Assembly: GCF_016862195.1 (NCBI RefSeq)
Contig: NZ_BOMM01000012.1
Span: forward strand, 285,236-349,235
Length of the DNA: 64,000 nt
Origin: Paractinoplanes ferrugineus
Lineage (GTDB): Bacteria > Actinomycetota > Actinomycetes > Mycobacteriales > Micromonosporaceae
Reading direction: 5' to 3'
This document shows positions 46,641-54,945 of this stretch, one piece after another; the first letter of the stretch is position 1; each line of letters begins with the position of its first letter. A model generated the notes under the pieces. The model had not been told where the DNA came from. It saw only the letters and a list, made by a program, of their open reading frames with translations, and did not search any database. A program made the translations under genes and the position numbers.

Positions 46641-46808
46641 TCAGCGAGTCTCGCGGTGCAGGGTGTGCTTCCCGTCCCGGGGGCAGAACTTCTTCAGCTC
46701 AACGCGGTCCGGGTCGTTACGGCGGTTCTTACGGGTGATGTAGTTCCGCTCCTTGCACTCCGTACACGCCAGGGTGATCTTCGGACGGACGTCGGTCGCC
46801 TTGGCCAC
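46641..46808 (-). CDS. rpmG: 50S ribosomal protein L33 (short gene)
   Basis: Reading from GTG 46808 gives 55 aa: [20 protein letters not shown] at the start and [17 protein letters not shown] at the end. Three of the four zinc-ribbon cysteines remain (CTEC, CPRD), with the fourth replaced by Asp. It lies upstream of the HadA-like gene, as in mycobacteria. Confidence 0.95.
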   Translation of the reverse strand: MAKATDVRPKITLACTECKERNYITRKNRRNDPDRVELKKFCPRDGKHTLHRETR

Positions 46809-46879
46809 GGCAAGGTGCCTTCCTGCTCACAGGGTTACTTAACGACCTAACAGAGTACGTCCTCGGTCGGCCGATCTGC

Positions 46880-46904
46880 AAAATGGGACCCTTGAAGGGG
46901 TCCC
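46880..46904 (-). terminator. Terminator between tRNA-Met and rpmG
   Basis: A 7-bp perfect stem (46885-46891 with 46898-46904) with a 6-base loop, followed on the minus strand by ATTTTGC. It lies eight bases past the tRNA-Met gene. Confidence 0.85.
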
Positions 46905-46912
46905 GTCGCAAG

Positions 46913-46985
46913 TAGCGGTGGCCGGACTTGAACCGGCGACACAACGATTATGAGCCGTTTGCTCTACCAACTGAGCTACACCGCC
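46913..46985 (-). tRNA. tRNA-Met (CAT anticodon, elongator type)
   Basis: A 73-nt cloverleaf on the minus strand. The acceptor stem GGCGGTG pairs with CACCGCT (one G-U pair), the anticodon loop is CTCATAA, and the T arm is GCCGGTTCAAGTCCGGC. A paired first position and an ordinary D arm argue for the elongator, not the initiator. Confidence 0.94.
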
Positions 46986-47032
46986 GTGCCAGGCTCTAGT
47001 TCTGCGCCTGCGGCGGGGAACCAACCCGGTAG

Positions 47033-47105
47033 AGCCCCCTTACGGAATCGAACCGTAGACCTTCTCCTTACCATGGAGACGCTCTGCCGACTGAGCTAAG
47101 GGGGC
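47033..47105 (-). tRNA. tRNA-Thr (GGT anticodon)
   Basis: A 73-nt cloverleaf on the minus strand with a perfect acceptor stem (GCCCCCT with AGGGGGC), anticodon stem TCTCC/GGAGA and loop ATGGTAA, and T arm CTACGGTTCGATTCCGTAA. It lies 47 bases upstream of tRNA-Met; both are probably cotranscribed. Confidence 0.94.
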
Positions 47106-47194
47106 CTGCGCGCGATCTCTCGCTCGCTTGAGAAAGCTTACACAACCCGTGCCCGGGGGAGAAATCGACTCCCCCACTTACCGAAAACCGCTGG

Positions 47195-49723
47195 TCAGAT
47201 GACCGCTCGAAGGCGGCGGACCTCGCCCGTCGGGGTCGTCTCGGGCTCGGTGCGAGCGTTGAACCAGGCCTCGAGCCGCTCATAGGGCAGCGGACGGGAG
47301 AACAGGTAGCCCTGACCGATCTCACAGCCCATCTCCTCGAGCAGGTCGAGGGTCAGCTCGCTCTCCACCCCCTCGGCCACCACCGTCAGGCCGAACTCGC
47401 GGGACAGGCTCACGACCGCCCGTACGATCGCCAGGTCGCCCGAGTCGGTGGCCATGCCCTGTACGAAGCTGTCGTCGATCTTCACCTCGTGCACCGGCCA
47501 CTGCCGCAGATAGGACAGCGACGAGGCACCCGTGCCGAAGTCGTCCACACTGAGCCGGACGCCCAGATCGCGCAGGCGATAGAGGGTGGGCAGCACCCGT
47601 TCGACGTCGCCGAGCATGCCCGGCTCGGAGATCTCGAAGGTGACCTGGGCGGCCGCCACCCCGTTCGCCGTCAGCAGCGCCTCGACCTGATCGGGGAAGC
47701 GCGAGTCGAGCAGGGTGCGGACCGAGAGGTTGACCGCGATCGACAGTGGGCGGTCGGCGTCGGACCACTCCCGGCAGCGCCGCAGGCCCTCGCTCAGCAC
47801 CCGCTCGGTGAGCTTGGCGAGCTGGCCGGTGTGCTCGGCGACGGCCACGAAATCCTCCGGGGCCACCTCGCCGTGCGTCGGGTGCTGCCAGCGGGCCAGA
47901 CACTCCACCCCGACCAGATGACGGTCGGCCAGCGTGACCTTGGGCTGGAAGTAGACGTCGAGCTCGTCGTTGTCGAGGGCCTTGCGCAGATCGGCCGCGA
48001 TCCCCAGCCGGCGGACGGCTCGGGACTCCAGGGCCGGGTGGAACAGCTGCACCCCGTACGGCAGCACCTTGGCCGCGTTGGCGGCCAGTTCGGCCCGCTG
48101 CAGCAACGTCTCCGGGTCCGCGCCGTGGTCGGGGTAGACCGCGACACCCACCGCCGTGTCGACGTCGAGGGTGAGCTTTCCGACCGTCATCGGCCCGCGC
48201 ATCTGCTCGCGCATCTCGGTGGCCAGCTCGACGGTCGCGTCGGTGCTCTCGGCCCGCAGCGTGACCACGAACTCGTCGCCGCCGATCCGGCCGACCAGGG
48301 CGCCCGGCCCGGCGATGCCCCGAAGCCGCTCGGCCACCTCGGCGAGCAGCTCGTCGCCGGCACCGTGGCCCATCGACTCGTTGACGTCGCGCTGGCCGTC
48401 CACATCGAAGAGCAGCACCACGACGACCTCGTCCTCGGCGCGCACCTTCACCGACTCGGCGAGCGCGTCGATGACCCGGCGGCGGTTGGGCAGGCCGGTC
48501 AGCCGGTCGTGGTAGGCGTCGTAGCGCAGTCGCTCGACCAGCCGGGAATTCTCCACCGCGACCGCGGCGTGCGCCGCGACGGTTTCGAGCACCTGCACGT
48601 CGGCGTCGCGGAACGTCCGGGTGTCGCCGATCCGGTTGATCACCTCGAGGCTGCCGATCGTCGTGCGACCCGACCGCAGCGGCACCACCACCACGTCCTT
48701 GACCTTGGCCGCCTGCAGGTTGGGCAGCAGGTCGGCGGCGGAGCGCAGCCGGGGGCCGACGGCGACCGTCTGCCCGTCGGTGATCGATCGCTCGCGCACC
48801 GCCGACGGTGTGATCGACAGGTCGAGCAGGCCCTTGTTCTCCACCCGGGCGGTGAGCAGCAGCTCCGGGTAACGGCCCTGGGGGGCAAGCCACAGCGTCG
48901 CGTATTCCGCGCGCATCAGGGCCCGGACCCGGCCGAGCAGCACGTCGGGCAGGCTCGCGTCGGTGCCGGCCTCCCGGATCGCCTGCGTCAGCTCGTAGAC
49001 CTCGGCGAGCGTGCGGTGCTGGCGGAAGAACTCGGCGAGCGAACGCAGCACCAGAACCATCGCCGAGGCGAGGACCAGCAGCAGGAGCGTGGCCCACCAG
49101 GTGCTGGCGAGGGCGACGATGAAGACGAGGCCGACGATGACGTTGATGCTGGCGATCAGCGCCGGCGCCCAGAGCGCGCTGAGAACGTCCTGACCGGCTC
49201 GGATGCCCTGCACCAGGCTCATCACCGCGGCCAGGCAGAAGACCTCGAAGAACCACTCGACGGCCACGGCCGTGAACAGGATCGCCCAGGTGCCGGGCCC
49301 GGCCCCGCGAATGTCGGGGAGCGCGGCGACCACGAGCACGGCCACCGAGGCGCCGGCCGCGGCCTTGGCGACGTTGAACCACATCTTCGTGGTCGGCGTC
49401 GCGGCGCGGAGCTGGCACACGACCATGGCCAGCGTGACGACGCTGATCATCATGGGTGGCGACAGGAAATACAGCGCCAGAACGAACGGGACCTCGGTCA
49501 GCGCCACCTTGAAGACGCTGCGCCCGACCACGAAATTGAGCACGCCGATGTCGGCGGCGATATAGAGCACGAACGCGAGCAGGCCGGCCAGCCAGGCCTC
49601 ATACCAATCCGGATGAGCCACCCAGAACGATGCCAGGCAGATCAGCGCGAAGATCGCTAGAGGATTGGTGACCAGCCACGCGTATTGCGCAGAGCGACGC
49701 CGCGCCGTAGAACGCCCAGCCAT
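47195..49723 (-). CDS. Membrane-bound GGDEF-EAL protein (cyclic di-GMP turnover)
   Basis: An 842-aa protein. About seven or eight membrane helices (1-225) are followed by a GAF-like sensor (about 235-390), a GGDEF domain and an EAL domain. The synthase site RIGGDEFVV is intact, but no RxxD inhibitory site precedes it. The phosphodiesterase half has ECLARWQHP (EAL variant), DDFGTGASSL and EGVES, so both activities are plausible. It probably sets cyclic di-GMP levels in response to a membrane or GAF signal. It is followed by the tRNA-Thr/Met genes and preceded by a small secreted peptide gene. Confidence 0.93.
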   Translation of the reverse strand: MAGRSTARRRSAQYAWLVTNPLAIFALICLASFWVAHPDWYEAWLAGLLAFVLYIAADIGVLNFVVGRSVFKVALTEVPFVLALYFLSPPMMISVVTLAMVVCQLRAATPTTKMWFNVAKAAAGASVAVLVVAALPDIRGAGPGTWAILFTAVAVEWFFEVFCLAAVMSLVQGIRAGQDVLSALWAPALIASINVIVGLVFIVALASTWWATLLLLVLASAMVLVLRSLAEFFRQHRTLAEVYELTQAIREAGTDASLPDVLLGRVRALMRAEYATLWLAPQGRYPELLLTARVENKGLLDLSITPSAVRERSITDGQTVAVGPRLRSAADLLPNLQAAKVKDVVVVPLRSGRTTIGSLEVINRIGDTRTFRDADVQVLETVAAHAAVAVENSRLVERLRYDAYHDRLTGLPNRRRVIDALAESVKVRAEDEVVVVLLFDVDGQRDVNESMGHGAGDELLAEVAERLRGIAGPGALVGRIGGDEFVVTLRAESTDATVELATEMREQMRGPMTVGKLTLDVDTAVGVAVYPDHGADPETLLQRAELAANAAKVLPYGVQLFHPALESRAVRRLGIAADLRKALDNDELDVYFQPKVTLADRHLVGVECLARWQHPTHGEVAPEDFVAVAEHTGQLAKLTERVLSEGLRRCREWSDADRPLSIAVNLSVRTLLDSRFPDQVEALLTANGVAAAQVTFEISEPGMLGDVERVLPTLYRLRDLGVRLSVDDFGTGASSLSYLRQWPVHEVKIDDSFVQGMATDSGDLAIVRAVVSLSREFGLTVVAEGVESELTLDLLEEMGCEIGQGYLFSRPLPYERLEAWFNARTEPETTPTGEVRRLRAVI

Positions 49724-49778
49724 AGTGCTCCCTTGCAGGTCAAGGCGGTGCTACAGCGTTGCTGCGAGTCGTCTGCAG

Positions 49779-49925
49779 TTACTCCCAGGTGATGAGGCTT
49801 GAACTTTCCACCGCGGCGGGAGCTGCGCTTCCTTGGTGCGCCCCAGCCGCATTGCCGACCCCACCGACGACAGCGGCGAGGACGAAAACCAAGCCGACGA
49901 AGTGGCCCAGTTTCCTTGTGAACAT
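49779..49925 (-). CDS. Small secreted peptide, 48 aa
   Basis: An ORF of 48 codons with a strong AGGAG six bases before the ATG at 49925. The product starts with a basic n-region and a hydrophobic stretch (MFTRKLGHFVGLVFVLAAVV) ending in small residues, a classical signal peptide. It leaves a short mature peptide ending SSSLITWE. No family is certain. It lies 55 bases upstream of the GGDEF-EAL gene on the same strand and may be cotranscribed. Confidence 0.65.
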   Translation of the reverse strand: MFTRKLGHFVGLVFVLAAVVGGVGNAAGAHQGSAAPAAVESSSLITWE

Positions 49926-50148
49926 CTTCGGCTCCTGCGTTTCTAGAGATGTACCCGTGGGGGGTCACATGATGGTGCCACACCAGGTGTGCGATGGGCA
50001 GTGTGCACGAGAGACTCGGCGACCCACATACCTAAATCCTGACCGAACGGCTGAGGTACCGGGCCGGTTTCACCCACCAAAATTGACGGCTTTCTGCCGG
50101 ATTTAGGGCCTTAAGTGAGGGCATTTCACCTCTGCTTCGTCAAGATCA

Positions 50149-50160
50149 CTTGACGTCAAG
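50149..50160. promoter_or_regulatory. 12-bp palindrome in a divergent intergenic region
   Basis: CTTGACGTCAAG is a perfect palindrome 26 bases before the + strand gene at 50186, in the 260-base divergent gap 49926-50185. It contains TTGAC on both strands, so it could be an operator or part of overlapping -35 elements. No clear -10 partner is visible. Confidence 0.45.
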
Positions 50161-50185
50161 GGCGCCTGACGGACAGAGTGGGGCC

Positions 50186-50518
50186 ATGGCGGCGTCACCG
50201 GACGAACTGGAGCGACAGCACACCCTCTCGACCGCTACAACGCGGTACGACGAGCTGAGGATGCGGGACGCATTGGCCGCGATGGCCGGTGAGAACGACG
50301 GCAACTCCCCGCCCCTGAGCCAGGAGGAAGCGCTCGAGATGCTGGCCCTCAGCGAGGTGGTCATCCGCAAGGCCGGTTATGGCCGGCAGTCGATGGTGCG
50401 CTCGGCCCGCAACGCCGGTGCCTCGTGGACGCTCATCGGGTCGGCGCTGGGCAGCAGCAAGCAGGCCGCCTGGGAGTCCCACTCCCGATGGCTGGAGGAG
50501 CAGGGACTCTCCTCCTAG
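50186..50518 (+). CDS. Small helical hypothetical protein, possible HTH
   Basis: A 110-aa, mostly helical protein. The C-terminal half (MVRSARNAGASWTLIGSALG then SSKQAAWESHSRWLEEQG) has the spacing of a sigma-like or resolvase-like helix-turn-helix. Similar small proteins occur in many actinobacteria, but I know of no assigned function. The ATG at 50186 follows GAGTGGGG. It is divergent from the peptide/GGDEF genes. Confidence 0.75.
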   Translation: MAASPDELERQHTLSTATTRYDELRMRDALAAMAGENDGNSPPLSQEEALEMLALSEVVIRKAGYGRQSMVRSARNAGASWTLIGSALGSSKQAAWESHSRWLEEQGLSS

Positions 50519-50525
50519 GACCGGA

Positions 50526-51329
50526 CTAGGAGCCGACGGCCGCGGGCCGGTCGGTGGCGCTGTACTGCGACCACGAACCCGGGTAGAGCCGGCCGGGCGC
50601 GAAGCCGGCCCGCTCCAGCGCCAACAGGTTGTGGCACGCGGTCACCCCGGAACCGCAATAGGACACGACCTCCGTGTCACCGGTGACCCCGGCCGCCTCG
50701 AACCGCTCACGCAGCCGATCGGCCGCCAGCCACCGGCCGGCCGCGTCCACGTTTTCCCGGCAGGGCACGCTGCGGGCGCCCGGGATGTGCCCCGGCCGCG
50801 GGTCGATCGGCTCGGACTCACCGCGGAACCGCTCGGGCTGGCGCGCGTCGATCACCACAAAGGAGCCCGACCCGGCGTCATCGATGTCGGCCAGGCGGCC
50901 CGCCGGCCAATCACCTGCGGTGAAAGTCGCCCGGGGACGCTCCGGCACGGTGGTCTCGAGCTTTCCGGTGTACGCGGTGAGGCCGCCGTCCAGCAGAGCG
51001 GCGTCGTGCCCGAGAGCGCGAAGCATCCACACCAGCCGGGCCGCCATCACGCCACCCGCGTCGTCGTACGCAATGATCGTGTCGTCGTCGCCGATGCCCA
51101 GCTCGGCCATCCGTTCGGCGAAGGCCGCGGCCGCCGGCAGCGGATGCCGGCCGTCAGCCGGCCCGCCGTGCGCCGCCAGATCGTGATCCATGTCCACGAA
51201 GACGGCGCCGGGCAGATGGCCCCGCTCGTAGGCCGCCCGGCCGGAGCGGCCGTCCAGGTAGTACCTGACGTCGGCGAGCACCATGTGCTCGTCGACCTGG
51301 GCCAGCTCGACCACCGGTTCGATCACCAC
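50526..51329 (-). CDS. Sulfurtransferase with tandem rhodanese domains
   Basis: A 267-aa two-domain rhodanese. The N-terminal domain (VLADVRYYLDGRSGRAAYER and HLPGAVFVDMD) is inactive, and the C-terminal domain carries the active-site loop YCGSGVTACHN with the persulfide cysteine. The CGSGVTA loop is closer to 3-mercaptopyruvate sulfurtransferases than to thiosulfate rhodaneses (CRKGVT), so the donor may be mercaptopyruvate. The gene is convergent with the small helical protein gene. Confidence 0.9.
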   Translation of the reverse strand: MVIEPVVELAQVDEHMVLADVRYYLDGRSGRAAYERGHLPGAVFVDMDHDLAAHGGPADGRHPLPAAAAFAERMAELGIGDDDTIIAYDDAGGVMAARLVWMLRALGHDAALLDGGLTAYTGKLETTVPERPRATFTAGDWPAGRLADIDDAGSGSFVVIDARQPERFRGESEPIDPRPGHIPGARSVPCRENVDAAGRWLAADRLRERFEAAGVTGDTEVVSYCGSGVTACHNLLALERAGFAPGRLYPGSWSQYSATDRPAAVGS

Positions 51330-51338
51330 GGCACCACG

Positions 51339-51971
51339 TTATCGGCTCACCAGACCGAGTTTGAGTCCGAACCCCAGCAGGACGGCGCCGGTGCTGCCGT
51401 CCACCGCCGTGCGCACCCGCCGCCGGGCGAGACGGCCGCGCAGCGCCCCGGCGCCGAGGATGATCGCGGTGAACCAGAGAATGCCCTCCAGATCGTGCAC
51501 GAGGGCGAGCAGGACGCCGACCAGCAACGGGGATTCGCCGGCCGGGATGAACTGGGGCAGCACCGCCACATAGAAGGCGCCGACCTTGGGGTTGAGCAGA
51601 TTGGTGAGAAGCCCTCGCCCGAACGTCGACCAGAACGTCGCCGTCTGCACCTCGCCGCCCACGCTGACATCTGATTTGTCACGGAATGCGGCCCAGATCA
51701 GCTTTACGCCCAGATAGACCATGTAGCCGGCACCGACCACCCGCAAGATCGTGTACGCCACCTGCGAGGCCGTGAGCAGCGCCGACACCCCGACAGCGGC
51801 GGCCGCACCCCAGGTGAGGGCACCCGCGCCCACCCCGAGGGCGGTCGCGAAAGCCGGCCCGCGCCCCATCGTCACGGCGGCGCGCAGCACCAACGCCGTG
51901 TCCAGCCCCGGCGTGATCGTCAACAAGGCGCCCAGTACGGCGAACGACAGAACGGCGTGTGTCAGCTCCAC
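51339..51971 (-). CDS. LysE family transporter
   Basis: A 210-aa membrane protein with about six helices and the LysE/RhtB features TPGLDTALVLRAAVTMGRGP near the N-terminus and GLLTNLLNPKVGAFYVAVLP in the middle. The family exports amino acids and related metabolites; the substrate is not predictable. It lies ten bases upstream of the sulfurtransferase gene on the same strand. Confidence 0.92.
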   Translation of the reverse strand: MELTHAVLSFAVLGALLTITPGLDTALVLRAAVTMGRGPAFATALGVGAGALTWGAAAAVGVSALLTASQVAYTILRVVGAGYMVYLGVKLIWAAFRDKSDVSVGGEVQTATFWSTFGRGLLTNLLNPKVGAFYVAVLPQFIPAGESPLLVGVLLALVHDLEGILWFTAIILGAGALRGRLARRRVRTAVDGSTGAVLLGFGLKLGLVSR

Positions 51972-51994
51972 ACGCCGTTTCTAGTCGCTACTGC

Positions 51995-52303
51995 TCAATG
52001 CTTGCCACTGCTTATCTGCCGGCGACCCCGCGGCCGGAACCGGACCAGGGCGAAACCGACAAGCACGAGCGCCAGGATCGTCGTCACCACGGTGATGACG
52101 CCGCCCCGGACGGCCGTGCCGACCACCACCAGGCTCAGGCCGGCACCGAAAAGCAGGTGATAGAAGCCGGCGTCACGGGCCGTGCGGAACGTCCGCAGGG
52201 TCGGCTCCGGTGCGCGCCCGGTGAACAGGACCCCGGCCCCGAACGCCACCAGCGCCAGCCCGGCGACCCCGCCGACCAGCATGGTCCACGTACTGGTGCT
52301 CAT
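51995..52303 (-). CDS. Hypothetical membrane protein, three helices
   Basis: A 102-aa protein with hydrophobic segments at about 8-28 (MLVGGVAGLALVAFGAGVLF), 45-65 and 70-90, and a basic tail. No family recognised. On the same strand as, and 23 bases upstream of, the LysE gene. Confidence 0.75.
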   Translation of the reverse strand: MSTSTWTMLVGGVAGLALVAFGAGVLFTGRAPEPTLRTFRTARDAGFYHLLFGAGLSLVVVGTAVRGGVITVVTTILALVLVGFALVRFRPRGRRQISSGKH

Positions 52304-52333
52304 CGTCCCAGTCTGCCGCCGGGCGGCTCGCGA

Positions 52334-52828
52334 TCAGCGGTAATTCGTGAACTGGAGGGCCACGCCGAAGTCCTCCGCCTTGAGCAGCGCGATCACGGCC
52401 TGCAGATCGTCCCGCTTCTTGCCGGTGACCCGCAGCTGGTCGCCCTGGATCTGGGCCTGCACGCCCTTGGGCCCCTCGTCGCGGATCTTCTTGCTGATCA
52501 CCTTGGCCTTGTCGGTCTCGATCCCCTCGATCACCTTGCAGTCGATCTTGTAGGTCTTGCCCGACTGCCGCGGCTCACCGGCATCCAGCGACTTCAGCGA
52601 GATGTTCCGCTTGACCAGCTTCTCCTTGAACACGTCGAGCGCCGCCGTAGCCCGCTCCTCGGTCTCCGACGTGATCGTCATGCCGTTCTCGCCCGACTTG
52701 GCGATGCTGGTGCCCGTGCCCCGGAAGTCGAACCGGGTGCCAAGCTCCTTCTCCGCCTGATTGAACGCGTTGTCGACCTCCTGACTGTCGACCTTGCTGA
52801 CGATGTCGAAGGACGGGCTTGCTGCCAT
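52334..52828 (-). CDS. YajQ family cyclic-di-GMP-binding/nucleotide-binding protein
   Basis: A 164-aa YajQ protein: [20 protein letters not shown] at the start, [15 protein letters not shown], and [20 protein letters not shown], with the C-terminal [12 protein letters not shown]. Some homologues bind cyclic di-GMP. The start is ATG 52828; the longer frame upstream reaches into tRNA-Tyr antisense and is not used. It lies 147 bases from, and divergent to, tRNA-Tyr. Confidence 0.94.
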   Translation of the reverse strand: MAASPSFDIVSKVDSQEVDNAFNQAEKELGTRFDFRGTGTSIAKSGENGMTITSETEERATAALDVFKEKLVKRNISLKSLDAGEPRQSGKTYKIDCKVIEGIETDKAKVISKKIRDEGPKGVQAQIQGDQLRVTGKKRDDLQAVIALLKAEDFGVALQFTNYR

Positions 52829-52975
52829 GATCAGACTCCTGCGGCTGTCGTACGTCGATGGATTCGGAGGCAACGGTCCCGCGCCCCGACATGCCGACCG
52901 TACCCGGTTGCGTACCGGCCCCGCGGTACGGCTATTCTGTTGTCCGCTGCGGCGAGAGATCCTGCAGCAAGCCCA

Positions 52976-53056
52976 GGCGGGTTGCCCGAGCGGCCAATGG
53001 GAGCGGACTGTAAATCCGTCGCGAAAGCTACAGAGGTTCGAATCCTCTACCCGCCA
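52976..53056 (+). tRNA. tRNA-Tyr (GTA anticodon), island insertion site
   Basis: An 81-nt tRNA with a long variable arm on the + strand. The acceptor GGCGGGT pairs with ACCCGCC, the anticodon loop is CTGTAAA (GTA), and the T arm is CAGAGGTTCGAATCCTCTA. The 3' half from 53013 onward is duplicated exactly at 61134-61178, so this gene is the attachment site of the adjoining island. Confidence 0.97.
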
Positions 53057-53057
53057 C
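53013..53057 (+). repeat. attL: 45-bp tRNA-Tyr 3' end
   Basis: These 45 bases, from the anticodon stem to just past the acceptor stem, recur without mismatch at 61134-61178. The left copy completes the functional tRNA. The distance between the copies is 8,121 bp. Confidence 0.95.
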
Positions 53058-53064
53058 AGACATT

Positions 53065-53110
53065 GAGAACGGCCCCGGTACCAGCGGAAACGCTGACCGG
53101 GGCCGTTCTC
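53065..53110 (+). terminator. Hairpin after tRNA-Tyr
   Basis: A perfect 15-bp stem (53065-53079 with 53096-53110) that continues inward after a short mismatch with CAGCG-GAAA-CGCTG. It lies eight bases past the tRNA and probably ends its transcript, although the following T stretch (GTTGTG) is weak. Confidence 0.8.
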
Positions 53111-53157
53111 GTTGTGATCTAGCAAGTCCGGCAAGATCCGGCCGCCTACGACCCTCT

Positions 53158-53177
53158 ACGGGAACATGGCGGGAACA
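53158..53177 (+). repeat. Left inner repeat of the island
   Basis: ACGGGAACATGGCGGGAACA differs at only two of 20 positions from 61036-61055, just inside the right end of the island. It begins about 100 bases inside attL. Such paired repeats near both ends are typical arm sites for tyrosine integrases. The rest of 53111-53297 holds no gene. Confidence 0.75.
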
Positions 53178-53297
53178 CGCTGGGGCCAAGATCCGGCTTT
53201 CGGCGCCGCCTGCATCGGGACTCCCCGTGGCGTCCGCCGGCGTCTCGCCGAGCTGCGCGAGCCGACTCGGCCGCGGGCTCCGCGGAGAGGAATTGCG

Positions 53298-53783
53298 ATG
53301 CATCAGCAAGCCAAGTCCGATCTCGTGCGGGTGCTCTTCTCCTTGGACGTGGACGAAGACGGGTGGCCGCCGGTAAGTGCGGAGACGATGTGGGCAAGGG
53401 TCCTTTCACCCGACCGAGTTGAGATCGACAACGTGCCGTTCTTCGTCCGCGGCCTCTCCTCCGGCGATGAAGTCCGCGTCGTGCGTGACGATGACGGCAT
53501 GCTCGTGGGCACCGAAGTGATCGAGTGGGCGGGTCACTGCACCGTGCGAGTGGTCCCGTTCCCAGGCGGCCCGCTCGCAGGTAACCTTCAACGGGTCCTG
53601 GACGCCTTCGCCCCACTGGGCATCACCGGTGAGGGAATCGAGCACTTCGGTCTCATCGCGCTGGACATCCCACCCGACGCCGACCTCCAGGCCGTCATCG
53701 GGCTTCTGCGCTACGGGTTCGAAGAGGGCTGGTGGGACTACGAGGAAGGCAACGTCAGCGAGGACTGGCGCTCGGCTGGATAG
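53298..53783 (+). CDS. DUF4265 domain protein
   Basis: A 161-aa protein with the DUF4265 pattern: RVLFSLDVDEDGWPPVSAET, RVEIDNVPFFVRGLSSGDEV and a C-terminal helix-rich part. Function unknown; homologues are scattered in actinobacteria. The ATG at 53298 follows GGAGAGG; the longer upstream frame runs into the island's end repeat. First gene inside the island. Confidence 0.82.
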   Translation: MHQQAKSDLVRVLFSLDVDEDGWPPVSAETMWARVLSPDRVEIDNVPFFVRGLSSGDEVRVVRDDDGMLVGTEVIEWAGHCTVRVVPFPGGPLAGNLQRVLDAFAPLGITGEGIEHFGLIALDIPPDADLQAVIGLLRYGFEEGWWDYEEGNVSEDWRSAG

Positions 53784-53899
53784 CTTCTCTGTACTACTCA
53801 CGCCAGCGTGCCGCTTTCCAGGGACGCCATGCCGCCTGAGGTGCCGTACCGTGAGCGGAAGCATCTTCTTATAAACCGTTGCTGGAGGTGACGTCGTCG

Positions 53900-54457
53900 A
53901 TGAGCGTGGGAGTGGTTGACCACGTCGGTCCATGGACTGAGGACGAGTATTTTGCGCTCGGCGAGACGACGGACCGGATCGAGCTCATCGATGGGAGCCT
54001 GGTGGTGAGCCCCGCGCCGAGCATGAGCCATCAGCGCCTCTCCCGCCGCCTGGCGAACGCCCTGGAGGACGGCGCCGAGCCGGCCGGGCTCTTCGTCTAC
54101 GAGGCGATCAACGTCCGGTTGAACACCGGCCGCATCGTCATTCCCGACCTGGCTGTGGTGGATCAGGACGAGGAGGCCGTCACGGCAGACGTTTCCCGGG
54201 TGCTCCTGATCGGTGAGATCGTTTCGCCGAGCAACGCCGCCATGGACCGTGTGCTCAAGATGCAGCTCTACGCTGCTGCCGGCATCGGGTCGTACCTCCT
54301 GGTCGAGCACGAGGCACCAGACTCGCTGACGCTGCGACTCAACCGTCTCGATGGCCAGCACTACGTCGAAGAAACCGTTGTGAAGACCGGCGCGAGCCTG
54401 ACCTCCGAGTATCCGTTTCGGTTCGAACTCGACACGCGGTCTCTCGTTCGTCGCTGA
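53900..54457 (+). CDS. Uma2 family (DUF820) endonuclease-like protein
   Basis: A 185-aa protein of the Uma2/DUF820 family, a PD-(D/E)XK nuclease fold. It shows [36 protein letters not shown] (catalytic Asp) and [20 protein letters not shown] (Glu then Lys). Many copies occur in actinobacterial and cyanobacterial genomes and their role is unknown. The ATG at 53900 is preceded by GGAGGTGA. Confidence 0.85.
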   Translation: MSVGVVDHVGPWTEDEYFALGETTDRIELIDGSLVVSPAPSMSHQRLSRRLANALEDGAEPAGLFVYEAINVRLNTGRIVIPDLAVVDQDEEAVTADVSRVLLIGEIVSPSNAAMDRVLKMQLYAAAGIGSYLLVEHEAPDSLTLRLNRLDGQHYVEETVVKTGASLTSEYPFRFELDTRSLVRR

Positions 54458-54945
54458 CAGCTACAGCCACCGTCAGCGCCGATCATCCTCGGCCGGCACC
54501 ACCTATTCGAGGGCAAGCCGCGAAGCGGCGCGGCAGCAACTTAGGCCTCGCCCCGGGACCGCCGACACCCAAAAATTTCGCCTCAGCGGACGATGTAAAG
54601 CAGCAAGGTCCCGCCTGGCAGGCTGGCGACTCGGCTCTAGCGGTGGAGCGATGCCTTCTCTTACATGAGGGCTCCTGGGCTTCGTCCTCGACCTCAGTTC
54701 CCTGCGTAGTGGCTTGACCCTGTTTCAGCCCATCGGCCGGTGCGCCGGCCGATGCCGGGCGAAGCCCGCCAGCAGGCCGAGCGCATCCGGCCAGCGCCGC
54801 GCTTGCGCGGCGCCTTGATCCGGAAGAGGGCGATTCGGCAATACCAGCGCGTTGAAGATCCCCCGAAGCGGTGGTTTCGGTTGGAAACTTAGCCCGATCT
54901 CGCACCGCGCGACTGAGCACCTACCCTCAGTTGTCAATATCGACG
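54458..54945. other. Inverted-repeat-rich intergenic block in the island
   Basis: About 490 bases without a supportable gene. It contains two strong hairpins: a 10-bp stem (54731-54740 with 54745-54754) and a 9-bp stem (54794-54802 with 54805-54813). GC content is high here, unlike the A+T-richer genes that follow, so this may be a junction or a dispersed repeat of the host genome. Confidence 0.55.
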
